DNA of 64,000 nucleotides from Rhodobacter sp. (GCA_020637555.1 JACKKF010000002.1:496001-560000), one strand, 5' to 3'; positions 23,266 through 32,333 are shown, counted from the stretch's first letter. Numbers and translations are program-made. The notes: generated from the letters alone by a model not told the origin.

Positions 23266-25487
23266 GCGCCGACGACCTCGTCAATCCCGCGGACCCGCCC
23301 GATCGGCAGATCACCAAGCTCATGGCGATTGCCGAGGTGCTGATGCGCCGCGTCGAACGCGACACCGACCAGTCGGCGGCCTCGTATGCGCAGTTCGAAC
23401 GCGCGGCGCTGCTTGAGGATCAGGTCCGCCTGCGAACCCGGGACCTGGGCGATGCGCTGGACCTGCTGCATGTGTCGAACGCCCGCCTCGCCGCCGCCAA
23501 CCGCGAGGCCGAGGCCGCGCGCCGCAACCTGACCGATGCCATCGAGACCGTGCATGAAGGGTTCGGCCTGTTCGGCCCGGATGACGTGCTGGTGCTGTGC
23601 AACTCGCGCTTCGGCCTGCAATTGCAGGACATCCGCCCGTTCCTGAAGCCGGGGCTCGACTTCGCCGGGTATGTCGAACTGGTCAGCCGGTCGGGCCGAT
23701 TGTCGCTGCCACAGGGCATGACGGCGCAGGACTGGGCGCTGCAACGCCTGCGCCGCCATCAGGACCGCAGCGTGGTCTTCACCGTGGCGCTGACGGGCGA
23801 CCGCTGGATGCAGGTGTCCGAACACCGCACCGGCGACGGTGGAACCGTGATCCTGCAGACCGATGTCACCGACATCATCCGCGCCGAACACGCCGCCCGC
23901 GGCCGCCTGCTGGACGATCAGGCCCGGGTGGTGCGCGCGACCCTCGACCATATCAGCCAGGGGGTCTGCATCTTTGATACCGATGCGCGGCTGATCGGCT
24001 GGAACGACCGCGCCGCCGAACTGCTGGCCATCAACCGGACCCGGTTCCGCCCGGGGCTGGCCTTTGACGATCTCGTCGAACGCATCGCCCACCGCCTGCG
24101 TCCGGGCGACGGGCGGCGGGTGACCGAACTGCGCGACTGGGTTGCGCGCCGCATCGACCGGGTGCCGTTGCGCTTCACCATGACCCGCGGGGCGGAATCG
24201 GTTCTGGACGCCTTTGCCCAGGAGATGCCCGACGGCGGTTTCGTCATTTCGTTCACCGACGTGACCAGCGAGCGCCACGCCATCGCCGCCCTGAGCCGCG
24301 CGAATGAGACGCTCGAAGCGCGCGTCGCCGCCCGCACGGTCGAACTGGGCGAGGCCCTGGCCCACGCCGAGCGCGCGAATGCCACCCGGTCGCGGTTTGT
24401 CGCCGCGGCGTCCCATGACCTGTTGCAACCGCTGTCGGCCGCCAAGCTGTTTCTGGCCTCGATCGAGGATTCCGGCCTGTCGCCGCGGGCGCTCGATGCG
24501 CTGGACAAGACCCGCTCGGCCCTGGAATCGGTCGAGACCATTCTTGATGCGCTGCTCGACATCTCGCGGCTGGAAAGCGGGCGGCTCGAGGTGCGGATGC
24601 AACCCGTGCCGCTGGCGCCGCTGCTGGCGCGTCTCACGCAGGAATTCGCCCCGCTTGCGGCCTCCAGAAACCTGCGGTTGCGGTTGCGCGCCGGCCCGAC
24701 GGTGGTGATGTCCGACCCCACCTGGCTGCGGCGCATCTTGCAGAACCTCATCGGCAACGCGCTGCGCTACACCCGGACCGGGGGGGTGCTGGTCGGTCTG
24801 CGGTCCGGCTCGGGCGGCATCCGGGTCGAGATCACCGATACCGGCCCCGGCATCCCCGAACCGGAACGCGAGGCCATCTTCCGCGAGTTCCACCGTCTCA
24901 ATGCCCGGGCGTCGGCGTCCGAGGGGATGGGCCTGGGGCTGGCCATCGTCGAGCGGGCCTGCGCCTTGCTGGGGCATGTGGTGACGCTGGATTCCCGCGT
25001 CGGCCGGGGGTCGCGCTTCGTGCTGCATCTGGGTGCGGCCGCGGATCTGCCCGCACCCGTGTCCGCCGAAGGTGGCAGGCCGCGCCCCGTCGCGGAGCAG
25101 GACCGGATCGCCGCCCCCTCGGGCGACCTGATCGGCCTGCTGGTCGCCGCCGACCCCGACATGCGCCGCGCCCTGACGCATCTGCTGGATGGCTGGGGCA
25201 TCAGCGTGCTGGATGTGCCCGACCCGGGCGAGGCGCTCGCCCTGATCGACGAGATCGGCATGGCCCCCGATTTCGTGCTCTTCGACGCGCTTCCCGGCAC
25301 CGAGGAAGACGGGCTCGCGCTCATGCGCAGGCTCAGTGCCAGCCACGGCGCGCTGCCGGCGCGGCTGTTGTCCTCGACCCGGGCCGAACCCCTGCGCCTG
25401 AAGGCCGCGCGCGCCGGTGTGCCGGTGCTCTACAAACCGCTGGATACCGCCCTGCTGAAACGCTTCATCGCCGAAGCCGCGCGCTGA
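23262..25487 (+). CDS. Hybrid PAS histidine kinase with receiver domain, NahK-like
   Basis: A 741-residue cytoplasmic hybrid kinase without membrane segments. Order: N-terminal coiled coil (to about 90), PAS 1 (from about 95), PAS 2 (from about 226), HisKA with His385 in SHDLLQPLSAAK, HATPase with NLIGNALRYT, DTGPGIP and GLGLAI, then a receiver domain from about residue 623 with Asp675 in LFDALPG and the conserved Lys in YKPL. The HDLLQPL H-box is typical of the NahK/ErcS group that pairs with FIST protein NosP. It would pass phosphate to an unlinked Hpt or response regulator, since none lies nearby. Confidence 0.9.
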   Translation: MSADDLVNPADPPDRQITKLMAIAEVLMRRVERDTDQSAASYAQFERAALLEDQVRLRTRDLGDALDLLHVSNARLAAANREAEAARRNLTDAIETVHEGFGLFGPDDVLVLCNSRFGLQLQDIRPFLKPGLDFAGYVELVSRSGRLSLPQGMTAQDWALQRLRRHQDRSVVFTVALTGDRWMQVSEHRTGDGGTVILQTDVTDIIRAEHAARGRLLDDQARVVRATLDHISQGVCIFDTDARLIGWNDRAAELLAINRTRFRPGLAFDDLVERIAHRLRPGDGRRVTELRDWVARRIDRVPLRFTMTRGAESVLDAFAQEMPDGGFVISFTDVTSERHAIAALSRANETLEARVAARTVELGEALAHAERANATRSRFVAAASHDLLQPLSAAKLFLASIEDSGLSPRALDALDKTRSALESVETILDALLDISRLESGRLEVRMQPVPLAPLLARLTQEFAPLAASRNLRLRLRAGPTVVMSDPTWLRRILQNLIGNALRYTRTGGVLVGLRSGSGGIRVEITDTGPGIPEPEREAIFREFHRLNARASASEGMGLGLAIVERACALLGHVVTLDSRVGRGSRFVLHLGAAADLPAPVSAEGGRPRPVAEQDRIAAPSGDLIGLLVAADPDMRRALTHLLDGWGISVLDVPDPGEALALIDEIGMAPDFVLFDALPGTEEDGLALMRRLSASHGALPARLLSSTRAEPLRLKAARAGVPVLYKPLDTALLKRFIAEAAR

Positions 25488-25591
25488 CCGGTCCGTCCGA
25501 CCTGTCCATTGGTCGCATCCCGCCGCGCCACCGCTTGACCGCCGCGCGCGCCCTCTCCAGCATGACCCGATACCCATGGGAGGGGACACGC

Positions 25592-26500
25592 GTGACCGAT
25601 CTCGCCACCATCGACGACGTGCAGGCCTTGCTCGCGGGCCAGAACTATGTGTGCGGGCGCGCGCTGGCCACGGTCACCTTCCTCGCGCTGCGGCTGGGCC
25701 GCCCGCTGTTCCTCGAGGGCGAGGCCGGCACCGGCAAGACCGAGATCGCCAAGGCCCTGGCGGCCGCGCTGGGTCGCCGCCTGATCCGGTTGCAGTGCTA
25801 CGAAGGGCTCGATGCGGCCTCGGCGGTCTACGAGTGGAACTTCGCCGCGCAGATGGTCGCCATCCGCACCGCGGAGGCCACCGGAGACCGCGACCGCGAC
25901 ACCCTGACCCGCGACCTGTTCGGCCCCGAATTCCTGATCGAACGCCCGTTGCTGCAGGCCATGCGCGACCAGCCCGGCGGCCCCCCGGTGCTGCTGATCG
26001 ACGAGATCGACCGCACCGACGAACCCTTCGAGGCGTTCCTGCTCGAAGCCCTCAGCGATTTCCAGGTGACGATCCCCGAACTGGGCACCGTCAAGGCGCC
26101 CGAACCGCCGATCGTCATCCTGACCTCGAACCGCACGCGCGAGGTGCACGACGCCCTCAAGCGGCGCTGCCTGTATCACTGGGTCGACTACCCCGACTTC
26201 GCGCGCGAGACCGAGATCCTGACCGCCCGGGTTCCCGAAGCCGCCGACGCCCTCAGCCGCGAGGTCGTGGCCTTTGTCCAGCGCCTCAGGACCGAGGATC
26301 TGTTCAAGAAACCGGGCGTGGCCGAAACCATCGACTGGGCGAAATGCCTGCTGGCTCTGGACGTCATCGCCCTCTCGCCCGAGGTGATCGCCGACACGCT
26401 GGGTGCGATCCTCAAGTATCAGGACGATATCGCCCGCATTCAGGGCAGCGAGGCGCGGAAACTTCTGGAAGAAACGCGCAAGGCCCTCGCCCCGGCATGA
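25592..26500 (+). CDS. MoxR-family AAA+ ATPase, CoxD-like
   Basis: A 302-residue AAA+ ATPase of the MoxR family. Walker A is GEAGTGKTE, Walker B is VLLIDEIDR, sensor 1 is LTSNRT, and the arginine finger region is ALKRRCLYHWVDYP. The last motif is typical of CoxD, the chaperone that helps mature carbon-monoxide-dehydrogenase-type molybdenum hydroxylases. The GTG at 25592 follows GGGAGGGG. The next gene is its expected VWA partner (CoxE), 103 bases downstream across a copy of the dispersed repeat. Confidence 0.92.
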   Translation: MTDLATIDDVQALLAGQNYVCGRALATVTFLALRLGRPLFLEGEAGTGKTEIAKALAAALGRRLIRLQCYEGLDAASAVYEWNFAAQMVAIRTAEATGDRDRDTLTRDLFGPEFLIERPLLQAMRDQPGGPPVLLIDEIDRTDEPFEAFLLEALSDFQVTIPELGTVKAPEPPIVILTSNRTREVHDALKRRCLYHWVDYPDFARETEILTARVPEAADALSREVVAFVQRLRTEDLFKKPGVAETIDWAKCLLALDVIALSPEVIADTLGAILKYQDDIARIQGSEARKLLEETRKALAPA

Positions 26501-26513
26501 CGCGGCGCGCCCC

Positions 26514-26565
26514 TCTTTGTGCCACAAATATCCCACGGGGGTCCGGGGGTGTGAAACCCCCGGCG
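26514..26565 (+). repeat. Dispersed intergenic repeat, copy 2
   Basis: CTTTGTGCCACAAATATCCC, then a hairpin CCGGGGG-TGTGAAA-CCCCCGG. This copy lies between the MoxR ATPase and CoxE-like genes, on the operon's coding strand. Confidence 0.65.
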
Positions 26566-26603
26566 CCGACAGGCTGCGCCACCGCCAGCCGGGGCGCGCG
26601 CCC

Positions 26604-27857
26604 ATGACAGCCCTCGCCTTGCCCGACACGCCCAGGCTGACGCAGAACCTGACGCATTTCGCCCGCGCCCTCAGAAAGGCCGGGCTGCCGGTCGGTCCCG
26701 GGAGGGTCCTGACGGCGATCGAGGCAGTCGAAGCCGCGGGTTTCACCTCGAAACAGGATTTCTACTGGACCCTGCACGCCGTCTTCGTCTCGCGCCCGGA
26801 AGAACGGCAGGTCTTCGCCCAGGTTTTCCGGCTGTTCTGGCGCGATCCGCGCTACATGGAACACATGATGGCGCTCATGCTGCCGGCCATTCGCGGCGTG
26901 CAAGAGGAAGAGGCCGCCGCCTCGGCCGCGAAACGCGCCGCCGAGGCGCTGCTCGACGGGGCCGAAGCCCCGCCACCGCCGGAACACGCCGGCGACGACG
27001 GCGACGACGTCCAGATCGAGGTCGACGCCACCGAAACCGCCTCGGCCGAGGAGAGACTGCGCTCCCTCGATTTCGAACAGATGTCGGCCGACGAGGCCGC
27101 GCGCGCCCGGCGCATGCTGGCGCGCCTGGCGCTGCCGGTCAAACCGCTGCCGACCCGCCGCCTGACGGCCGATCCGCTGGGCCACCGCCCCGATCCACGC
27201 CGCACGCTGCGCCGCGCGATGCGCAGCGGCGGCGAGGTCCTTGCCCTCGCCCGTCGCAAGCCCGCGACCCGCTGGCCCGCGCTGGTGGTGCTGTGCGACA
27301 TCTCGGGCTCGATGGCCAGCTATTCGCGCATGGTCCTGCATTTCGTGCATGCCGTCGCGAACCGCCAGGGCCAGGGGTGGGCGCGGGTTCATGCCTTCAC
27401 CTTTGGCACGCGCCTGACCAACATCACCCGCCACCTGCGCACCCGCGACGTGGACGCCGCCCTCAACGCCGCCGGGCACGAGGCCCGCGACTGGCAGGGC
27501 GGCACGCGGATCGGCGCCTGCCTGCACCAGTTCAACCGCGACTGGTCGCGCCGGGTGCTGGGCCAGGGGGCGGTTGTCCTGCTGATCACAGACGGGCTCG
27601 ACCGCGACGATCCCGCGCTGCTGCGCAAGGAAATGGAGCGCCTGCACCTGTCCTCGAAACGGCTGGTCTGGCTGAATCCGCTGTTGCGCTGGGATGGTTT
27701 CGCACCCCGGGCCCAAGGCATCCGCGCGATGCTGCCCCATGTCGACACCTTTCGCGCCAGCCATTCCGTCGCCTCGCTCGAAGCCCTGGCCGAGGCCCTG
27801 TCCGATCCCTCGGACCACGGGGAAAAGGCCCGCCTCATGGCCCTGCTGGGCCAGTGA
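26604..27857 (+). CDS. VWA-domain protein, CoxE-like
   Basis: A 417-residue cytoplasmic VWA protein of the CoxE type. The MIDAS motif is canonical: Asp232 in DISGSM. The N-terminal part has TQNLTHFARALRKAGLPVGPGR, characteristic of CoxE, followed by an acidic linker around residues 115-150. CoxD and CoxE act together in inserting the sulfido-copper or sulfido group into CO-dehydrogenase-family enzymes. The ATG at 26604 has only a weak ribosome-binding site. XdhC and a molybdopterin-binding protein follow downstream. Confidence 0.92.
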   Translation: MTALALPDTPRLTQNLTHFARALRKAGLPVGPGRVLTAIEAVEAAGFTSKQDFYWTLHAVFVSRPEERQVFAQVFRLFWRDPRYMEHMMALMLPAIRGVQEEEAAASAAKRAAEALLDGAEAPPPPEHAGDDGDDVQIEVDATETASAEERLRSLDFEQMSADEAARARRMLARLALPVKPLPTRRLTADPLGHRPDPRRTLRRAMRSGGEVLALARRKPATRWPALVVLCDISGSMASYSRMVLHFVHAVANRQGQGWARVHAFTFGTRLTNITRHLRTRDVDAALNAAGHEARDWQGGTRIGACLHQFNRDWSRRVLGQGAVVLLITDGLDRDDPALLRKEMERLHLSSKRLVWLNPLLRWDGFAPRAQGIRAMLPHVDTFRASHSVASLEALAEALSDPSDHGEKARLMALLGQ

Positions 27858-28106
27858 CCTTCGGCGGTTTTCCGCGCCCTTCCGTGCGCGTCCATTGCGC
27901 GGCCGGATCAAAGGCCCCATCTTGGGCCCAGGTTCCGCCGCGCCTTCCCCCCCCCTTGAGGGCGCGCAGGATCAGGCCCCGTCAGCCAACAGGGGCTTGA
28001 ACCCGGTCGCCGCGTTCCCTTCCGGTCGCGGCGGCCGGACTTTCGCCAAAGGTCGCGCTGGCAAAGCGCCCGGTCGGGCGCCATACTGCGCGCCGGAGGA
28101 CCCGCC

Positions 28107-29069
28107 ATGCAGCACGACCGTATCCCAGAAATCGCCCTCGACTGGCACCGTGACGGGCGGGGCGCGGCCCTTGCCACGGTGATCGAGACCTGGGGATCGG
28201 CGCCCCGGCAGGCCGGGTCGCAACTGGCGATTTCGGGTGCGGGCGAAATCATGGGCTCGGTCTCGGGCGGTTGCGTCGAGGGCGCTGTGGTGGTCGAGGC
28301 GCTCGATGCGCTGAAGGATGGCCAACCCCGGGTGCTGACCTATGGCGTCAGCGACGAGACCGCGTTCAACGTCGGCCTTGCCTGTGGCGGAACGATCCGC
28401 GTGCTGGTCGAACCCGTCGGACCCGCCCTGCCCGAGGACCTGCTGGCCGCCATCGTTGCGGCCCGCACCGCGCGTCGCCCGCTGGCCTATGGCGTCGTCC
28501 CGGGCGACTGGAGCCGCCGCCTTCTGGGGCCTGACGATCTGCCAGACCGGTTCCGCACCGATCGCTCGGGGATGGAGGACAGCGGCGAATTCATCGCGCT
28601 GTTCAATCCCCCCCTCAGGATGCTGATCGTCGGCGCCGTGCATGTCGCGCAGGCCCTGGTGCCCATGGCGCGGCTCGCCGGCTACGACCCGGTCGTGATC
28701 GACCCGCGCGCGGCCTTCGCCAGTGACGCCCGCTTTCCTGACACGCGTCTCAACCTCGAATGGCCGGACGATGCGCTTCTGGCCGAGGGGCTGGACGCCC
28801 GCACCGCCGTCGTGACGCTGACCCATGACAGCAAGCTCGACGATCCCGCGATCCTGACGGCGCTGGCGTCGCCGGTCTTCTACCTGGGGTGCCTGGGGTC
28901 CACGCGCACCCACGCGAAACGCCTGGACCGCCTGCGCGCGGCCGGAACCACCGAGAGCCAGCTCGCCCGGATCCACGCCCCGGTCGGCCTGGATATCGGC
29001 GCGAAAACCCCGGCCGAAATCGCGGTGTCGGTGCTGGCACAGGTCACCCGGGTGTTGAGGCAGGGCTGA
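28107..29069 (+). CDS. XdhC/CoxI family protein
   Basis: A 320-residue XdhC/CoxI protein. The N-terminal XdhC domain has TWGSAPRQAGSQL, VSGGCVEGAV and ACGGTIRVLVEP. The C-terminal Rossmann-like domain carries IVGAVHVAQAL and ends YLGCLGSTRTH. XdhC binds molybdenum cofactor and delivers the sulfurated form to xanthine-dehydrogenase-family enzymes. GGAGGA precedes the ATG. Its stop overlaps the start of the molybdopterin-binding gene by one base (TGATG). A 249-base gap to coxE, in which I see no further gene, separates it from the CoxD/E pair. Confidence 0.93.
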   Translation: MQHDRIPEIALDWHRDGRGAALATVIETWGSAPRQAGSQLAISGAGEIMGSVSGGCVEGAVVVEALDALKDGQPRVLTYGVSDETAFNVGLACGGTIRVLVEPVGPALPEDLLAAIVAARTARRPLAYGVVPGDWSRRLLGPDDLPDRFRTDRSGMEDSGEFIALFNPPLRMLIVGAVHVAQALVPMARLAGYDPVVIDPRAAFASDARFPDTRLNLEWPDDALLAEGLDARTAVVTLTHDSKLDDPAILTALASPVFYLGCLGSTRTHAKRLDRLRAAGTTESQLARIHAPVGLDIGAKTPAEIAVSVLAQVTRVLRQG

Positions 29070-30058
29070 TGGACTTCGGCCCCGTCCCGCTGGATCAGGC
29101 ACTCGGTGCGGTGCTGGCGCATTCCGAACCCCTCGTGACGGGGCGCCTGCGCAAGGGAACGGTTCTTGAGGCGTCGCATCTGTCCGCCCTGGCGCAGGCG
29201 GGGTATCGGCAGGTCACGGTCGCGCGGCTCGGCCCCGGCGACATGGGCGAAGATGCCGCGGCGCTGGCCCTGGCCCAGGCGCTGGCGCCGCCCGGGTCCG
29301 GGCTGGAACTGCAGGCGGTGGGCACCGGACGGGTCAACATCCTGGCCACCGGACCAGGCCTGGCGCGCATCAACGCCGAACAGGTTCACGCGGTCAATGC
29401 CTGCGACCCGGCCATCACGCTCGCGACGGTGCCGGAATGGCACCGCATGGACCCGAACGGCATGGTCGCAACAGTGAAGATCATCGCCTATGGCCTTGAA
29501 AGCGCTTCTGTATCACGGTCCATTGATCTGGGCCGCGGCGCCTTGTCCCTGTCGGTTCCGGTGGTGAAAAGCGCCAGCCTGATCGAAACCACGACCGGCC
29601 AGCCCCAAGGGCCCAAGGGCTATCGCGTCACCGCCGAGCGACTGGCGCGACTGGAGGTGAAAATCGGCCCGGAATGTCTTGTTTCGCATGAAGAAAATGC
29701 AATTGCTCAGGCCCTTGGCAAGGCCGATGGCGCGCTGCTGCTCATTCTGACCGCCTCGGCGACTTCGGACCTGCGCGACACCGCACCCGAGGCCCTGCGC
29801 CGCGCCGGCGGAACGGTCACCCATTTCGGCATGCCGGTCGATCCCGGGAACCTGCTGTTCCTGGGCCGGCTGGGCAGCCGTCCGGTCGTGGGCCTGCCCG
29901 GTTGCGCGCGAAGCCCGGCCCTGAACGGTGCGGATTTCGTGCTGGACCGGCTGATCTGCGGCATTCCCGTGACCGACACGGATATCCGCCGCATGGGCGT
30001 GGGCGGTCTGCTGAAGGACATCCCGACCCGCCCGCGCCCCCGCACCCGCCGCGATTGA
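29069..30058 (+). CDS. Molybdopterin-binding protein (MoeA/MogA-like domain)
   Basis: A 329-residue protein with a MoeA-like N-terminal part and a C-terminal molybdopterin-binding domain: ADGALLLILTASATSD, then VTHFGMPVDPGNLLFLG and VVGLPGCARSP. In related clusters this unit is often fused to a MobA-like nucleotidyltransferase; that part is absent here. It starts on the XdhC stop and is the last gene of the cluster. It probably handles molybdenum cofactor for the same target enzyme as XdhC. Confidence 0.85.
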   Translation: MDFGPVPLDQALGAVLAHSEPLVTGRLRKGTVLEASHLSALAQAGYRQVTVARLGPGDMGEDAAALALAQALAPPGSGLELQAVGTGRVNILATGPGLARINAEQVHAVNACDPAITLATVPEWHRMDPNGMVATVKIIAYGLESASVSRSIDLGRGALSLSVPVVKSASLIETTTGQPQGPKGYRVTAERLARLEVKIGPECLVSHEENAIAQALGKADGALLLILTASATSDLRDTAPEALRRAGGTVTHFGMPVDPGNLLFLGRLGSRPVVGLPGCARSPALNGADFVLDRLICGIPVTDTDIRRMGVGGLLKDIPTRPRPRTRRD

Positions 30059-30063
30059 GGCAC

Positions 30064-30123
30064 CCCCGGGAGGGTTTTCCACCCTCCCGGACCCTCCCGG
30101 AGGATATTTGCAGCACAAAGATG
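30064..30123 (-). repeat. Dispersed intergenic repeat, copy 3 (minus orientation)
   Basis: Read on the minus strand: CTTTGTGCTGCAAATATCC, then hairpin GGGAGGG-TGGAAAA-CCCTCCC. The loop TGGAAAA equals that of copies 5 and 6 although the arms differ. Confidence 0.65.
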
Positions 30124-30150
30124 GGGCGTTGACCCTTTGTTAACCATGCG

Positions 30151-30211
30151 CATCTTTGTGCCGGAAATATCCCGGGGGTGAGCCGCGCACGCGGCGAGGG
30201 GGCTGGCCCCC
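30151..30211 (+). repeat. Dispersed intergenic repeat, copy 4
   Basis: CTTTGTGCCGGAAATATCC, identical to the core of copies 1 and 6, then hairpins GCCGCG-CAC-GCGGC and AGGGGG-CTGG-CCCCCT. It is 27 bases from copy 3 in the opposite orientation, between convergent genes. Confidence 0.65.
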
Positions 30212-31357
30212 TTACCCCCGCCGTGTCAGCGCCTGCGCCAGGATCAGGGCGCCCGCCAGCACCACGAGGATCACCCCGAACGAGCCCCGCAATCCGGCGA
30301 TCTCGGCAATCAGGCCCAGCAGCGGCGGGCCGACAAAATAGCCCAGGTAGCCCAGCACCGTGGCGCGCGCGATGGCACGGCTGCGTGTCGCATCGGGGCT
30401 GGCCCGACCGATCACCGACAGCGCGGTCGGCACCACGACCGACACGCCCAGGCCCAGCACGACGAAACCGGCATAGGCCCAGGACTGGCCGGGCGCGGCG
30501 ATGACCGTGGCGATGCCCAGCATGGTCACCCCCAGCCCCACGCGCAGCAGTGTCCGGTCCGGCACGCGCGCGCTCACGCTCTGGCCTGCCAGACGGCCCA
30601 GCCCCATGGTCAATGCCATCAAGGCCGGCGCCAGCGACCCGGCACCGGTCGCACCGCCGAGATCGCGCTCGACATACAGCGCGGACCAGGCCTCGACGGC
30701 GTTTTCCGTCATCAACCCGGCCAGGATCAGGCCCCCGCCCAGCACGGGCAACAGACCCAGCGCGGCGCGCGGCGCGCCCCGGGCGGCGGTCAGGCCGCCA
30801 ATCGCGCCGTCGCGCTCCCAGCTTGTCAGCGCCAGCGCCGCGACCGTCAACGCCACCATGCCCAGGATGACCGGGGCACCCAGCCCGGCCGAGCGGGCCG
30901 CGCCCGTGGCCACCGCCGCGCTGGCGAAGGCCAGGGAGTAGAGCGCGTGGTTCAGGTTCATCAGGCTGCGCCCCGAGGCTGTCTCGATCGCCGAGAGCCG
31001 GGCATTCATGAACACGTCGAGCGCCCCTGTCGCGGCCCCCATCGCCATCAGCGCCAGAACGAAGCCCGGGGCCGAGGCCGCATTGCCCATCAGGGCCGCC
31101 GCGCCCCCCATGGCCAGCCCGAACACCGGCAGCGCCGCGCGGCCCAGCGGGTCCCCCAGCCGTGGCGCCAGGCTCATCATGGCGATCGCCGCGACCGAAC
31201 CCCAGATCAGCAGCGCCCCCATTTCACCGTCGCTGACCCCCAGCGTGGCCTTGATGTCGGGCAGCGCCGCGTTGAAACTGCCCCAGACCAGCCCCATGCC
31301 GGCAAAGCAGACGGCGGGCGCACGCGAGAGGCGCAGGGCTTGGAGGAAACCGGGCAT
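30212..31357 (-). CDS. MFS transporter
   Basis: A 381-residue major facilitator protein with about twelve membrane helices. Family marks are GSFNAALPDIKATLGV in the first loop, GATGALDVFMNARLSAIE (motif C-like region of helix 4) and NHALYSLAFASAA. The sequence resembles the YbjJ/fucose-permease-like exporters, but the substrate is unknown. It is divergent from rplY. Its stop follows directly after copy 4 of the dispersed repeat. Confidence 0.88.
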   Translation of the reverse strand: MPGFLQALRLSRAPAVCFAGMGLVWGSFNAALPDIKATLGVSDGEMGALLIWGSVAAIAMMSLAPRLGDPLGRAALPVFGLAMGGAAALMGNAASAPGFVLALMAMGAATGALDVFMNARLSAIETASGRSLMNLNHALYSLAFASAAVATGAARSAGLGAPVILGMVALTVAALALTSWERDGAIGGLTAARGAPRAALGLLPVLGGGLILAGLMTENAVEAWSALYVERDLGGATGAGSLAPALMALTMGLGRLAGQSVSARVPDRTLLRVGLGVTMLGIATVIAAPGQSWAYAGFVVLGLGVSVVVPTALSVIGRASPDATRSRAIARATVLGYLGYFVGPPLLGLIAEIAGLRGSFGVILVVLAGALILAQALTRRG

Positions 31358-31523
31358 TCGGGACTCGGGTCAAAGGTTGCGCACTGAACCATGCCGGGGT
31401 TGCCGGGTCCAGAGGTGCAGATACCCCCTTTCCTTCGGGCCGGTTCTCGGCTAAGCGACCCCGGTCGCGCATCCACCCTTGGAGGGGCGTGGCAAGAAAC
31501 CAACCGAATTTAGGAGAACCGAT

Positions 31524-32147
31524 ATGGCTGGTGAGATCCAAGATCTGATCGCCGAGGTCCGGACGGGGTCGGGCAAGGGGGCCGCTCGTCAATCTCGTCG
31601 TGACGGCAAGGTGCCGGGTGTCCTGTATGGTGGCGGCGCCGATCCGCTGAACCTGGACTTCGACTTCAACTATCTGCTGAAGAAGCTGAAGCAGGGGCGT
31701 TTCCTGTCGCAGCTGTGGAACCTCAAGGTCGAGGGCCAGGACGATGTCCGCGTGATCTGCCGCGCCGTGCAGCGCGATGTGGTCAAGGACCTGCCGGTGC
31801 ACGTCGATCTGATGCGCCTGCGTCGCACGTCGCGCATCAACCTGTTCGTGCATGTCGAATTCGAAAACCACGCGGCCGCCCCCGGCCTCAAGCGTGGCGG
31901 CACGCTGACCGTGGTGCGCCCCGAAGTCGAACTGAACGTGCTGGCCGGTGACATCCCCGAAAAGCTGGTGGTCGATCTGACCGGCAAGCAGATCGGCGAC
32001 GTCGTCCACATCAACGACATCGTGCTGCCTGAGGGCGTGAAGCCGGTGATCCATCGCAACTTCGTCATCGCCAACATCGCGGCGCCCTCGGGCCTGCGGT
32101 CGGCTGACAACGAAGAAAGCGACGAGGACGAAGCCACCGAGGAGTGA
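31524..32147 (+). CDS. rplY: 50S ribosomal protein L25/Ctc form
   Basis: A 207-residue L25 of the long Ctc type. The N-terminal L25 domain binds 5S rRNA (AEVRTGSGKGAARQSRRDGKVPGVLYGG). A C-terminal TL5-type beta domain ends in an acidic tail with NEESDEDEATEE. The ATG at 31524 follows TAGGAGA; an upstream in-frame TTG lacks support. A terminator follows, so it is expressed as a single gene. Pth lies one gene further, as is common for the L25-Pth pair. Confidence 0.97.
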   Translation: MAGEIQDLIAEVRTGSGKGAARQSRRDGKVPGVLYGGGADPLNLDFDFNYLLKKLKQGRFLSQLWNLKVEGQDDVRVICRAVQRDVVKDLPVHVDLMRLRRTSRINLFVHVEFENHAAAPGLKRGGTLTVVRPEVELNVLAGDIPEKLVVDLTGKQIGDVVHINDIVLPEGVKPVIHRNFVIANIAAPSGLRSADNEESDEDEATEE

Positions 32148-32172
32148 TCCCGGCGGCGCTGTCGAGATCGTG

Positions 32173-32200
32173 CCCCCGTCCTGCAAAGGGCGGGGGTTTT
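32173..32200 (+). terminator. Rho-independent terminator after rplY
   Basis: CCCCCGTCCT (32173-32182) pairs with AGGGCGGGGG (32187-32196) around loop GCAA (one T-G pair), followed by TTTT. Confidence 0.82.
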
Positions 32201-32333
32201 CCGTTGTGCCGCTGACGACGGGCTGAGGGGGGCTAGGGGGGAGCCACTGCCCTGGCGCCGGGCCGAATTGATTTGCCCTGCGCCGCTATGTCCGGCACGC
32301 TGGACATCGGATAAACGCATCAGGACCCTGCCC

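Noticed and set aside
21268..25589. Long minus-strand frames (581 and 787 residues) opposite the FIST protein and hybrid kinase
   Set aside because: Composition is typical of antisense frames and the plus-strand genes have complete domains with catalytic residues.
27858..28106. Possible small gene between coxE and xdhC
   Set aside because: Candidate frames have no ribosome-binding site, odd composition and no family likeness; I see only a C-run and short GC palindromes.
31358..31523. tRNA or riboswitch in the MFS/rplY divergent gap
   Set aside because: No cloverleaf or known aptamer pattern could be drawn from the sequence.
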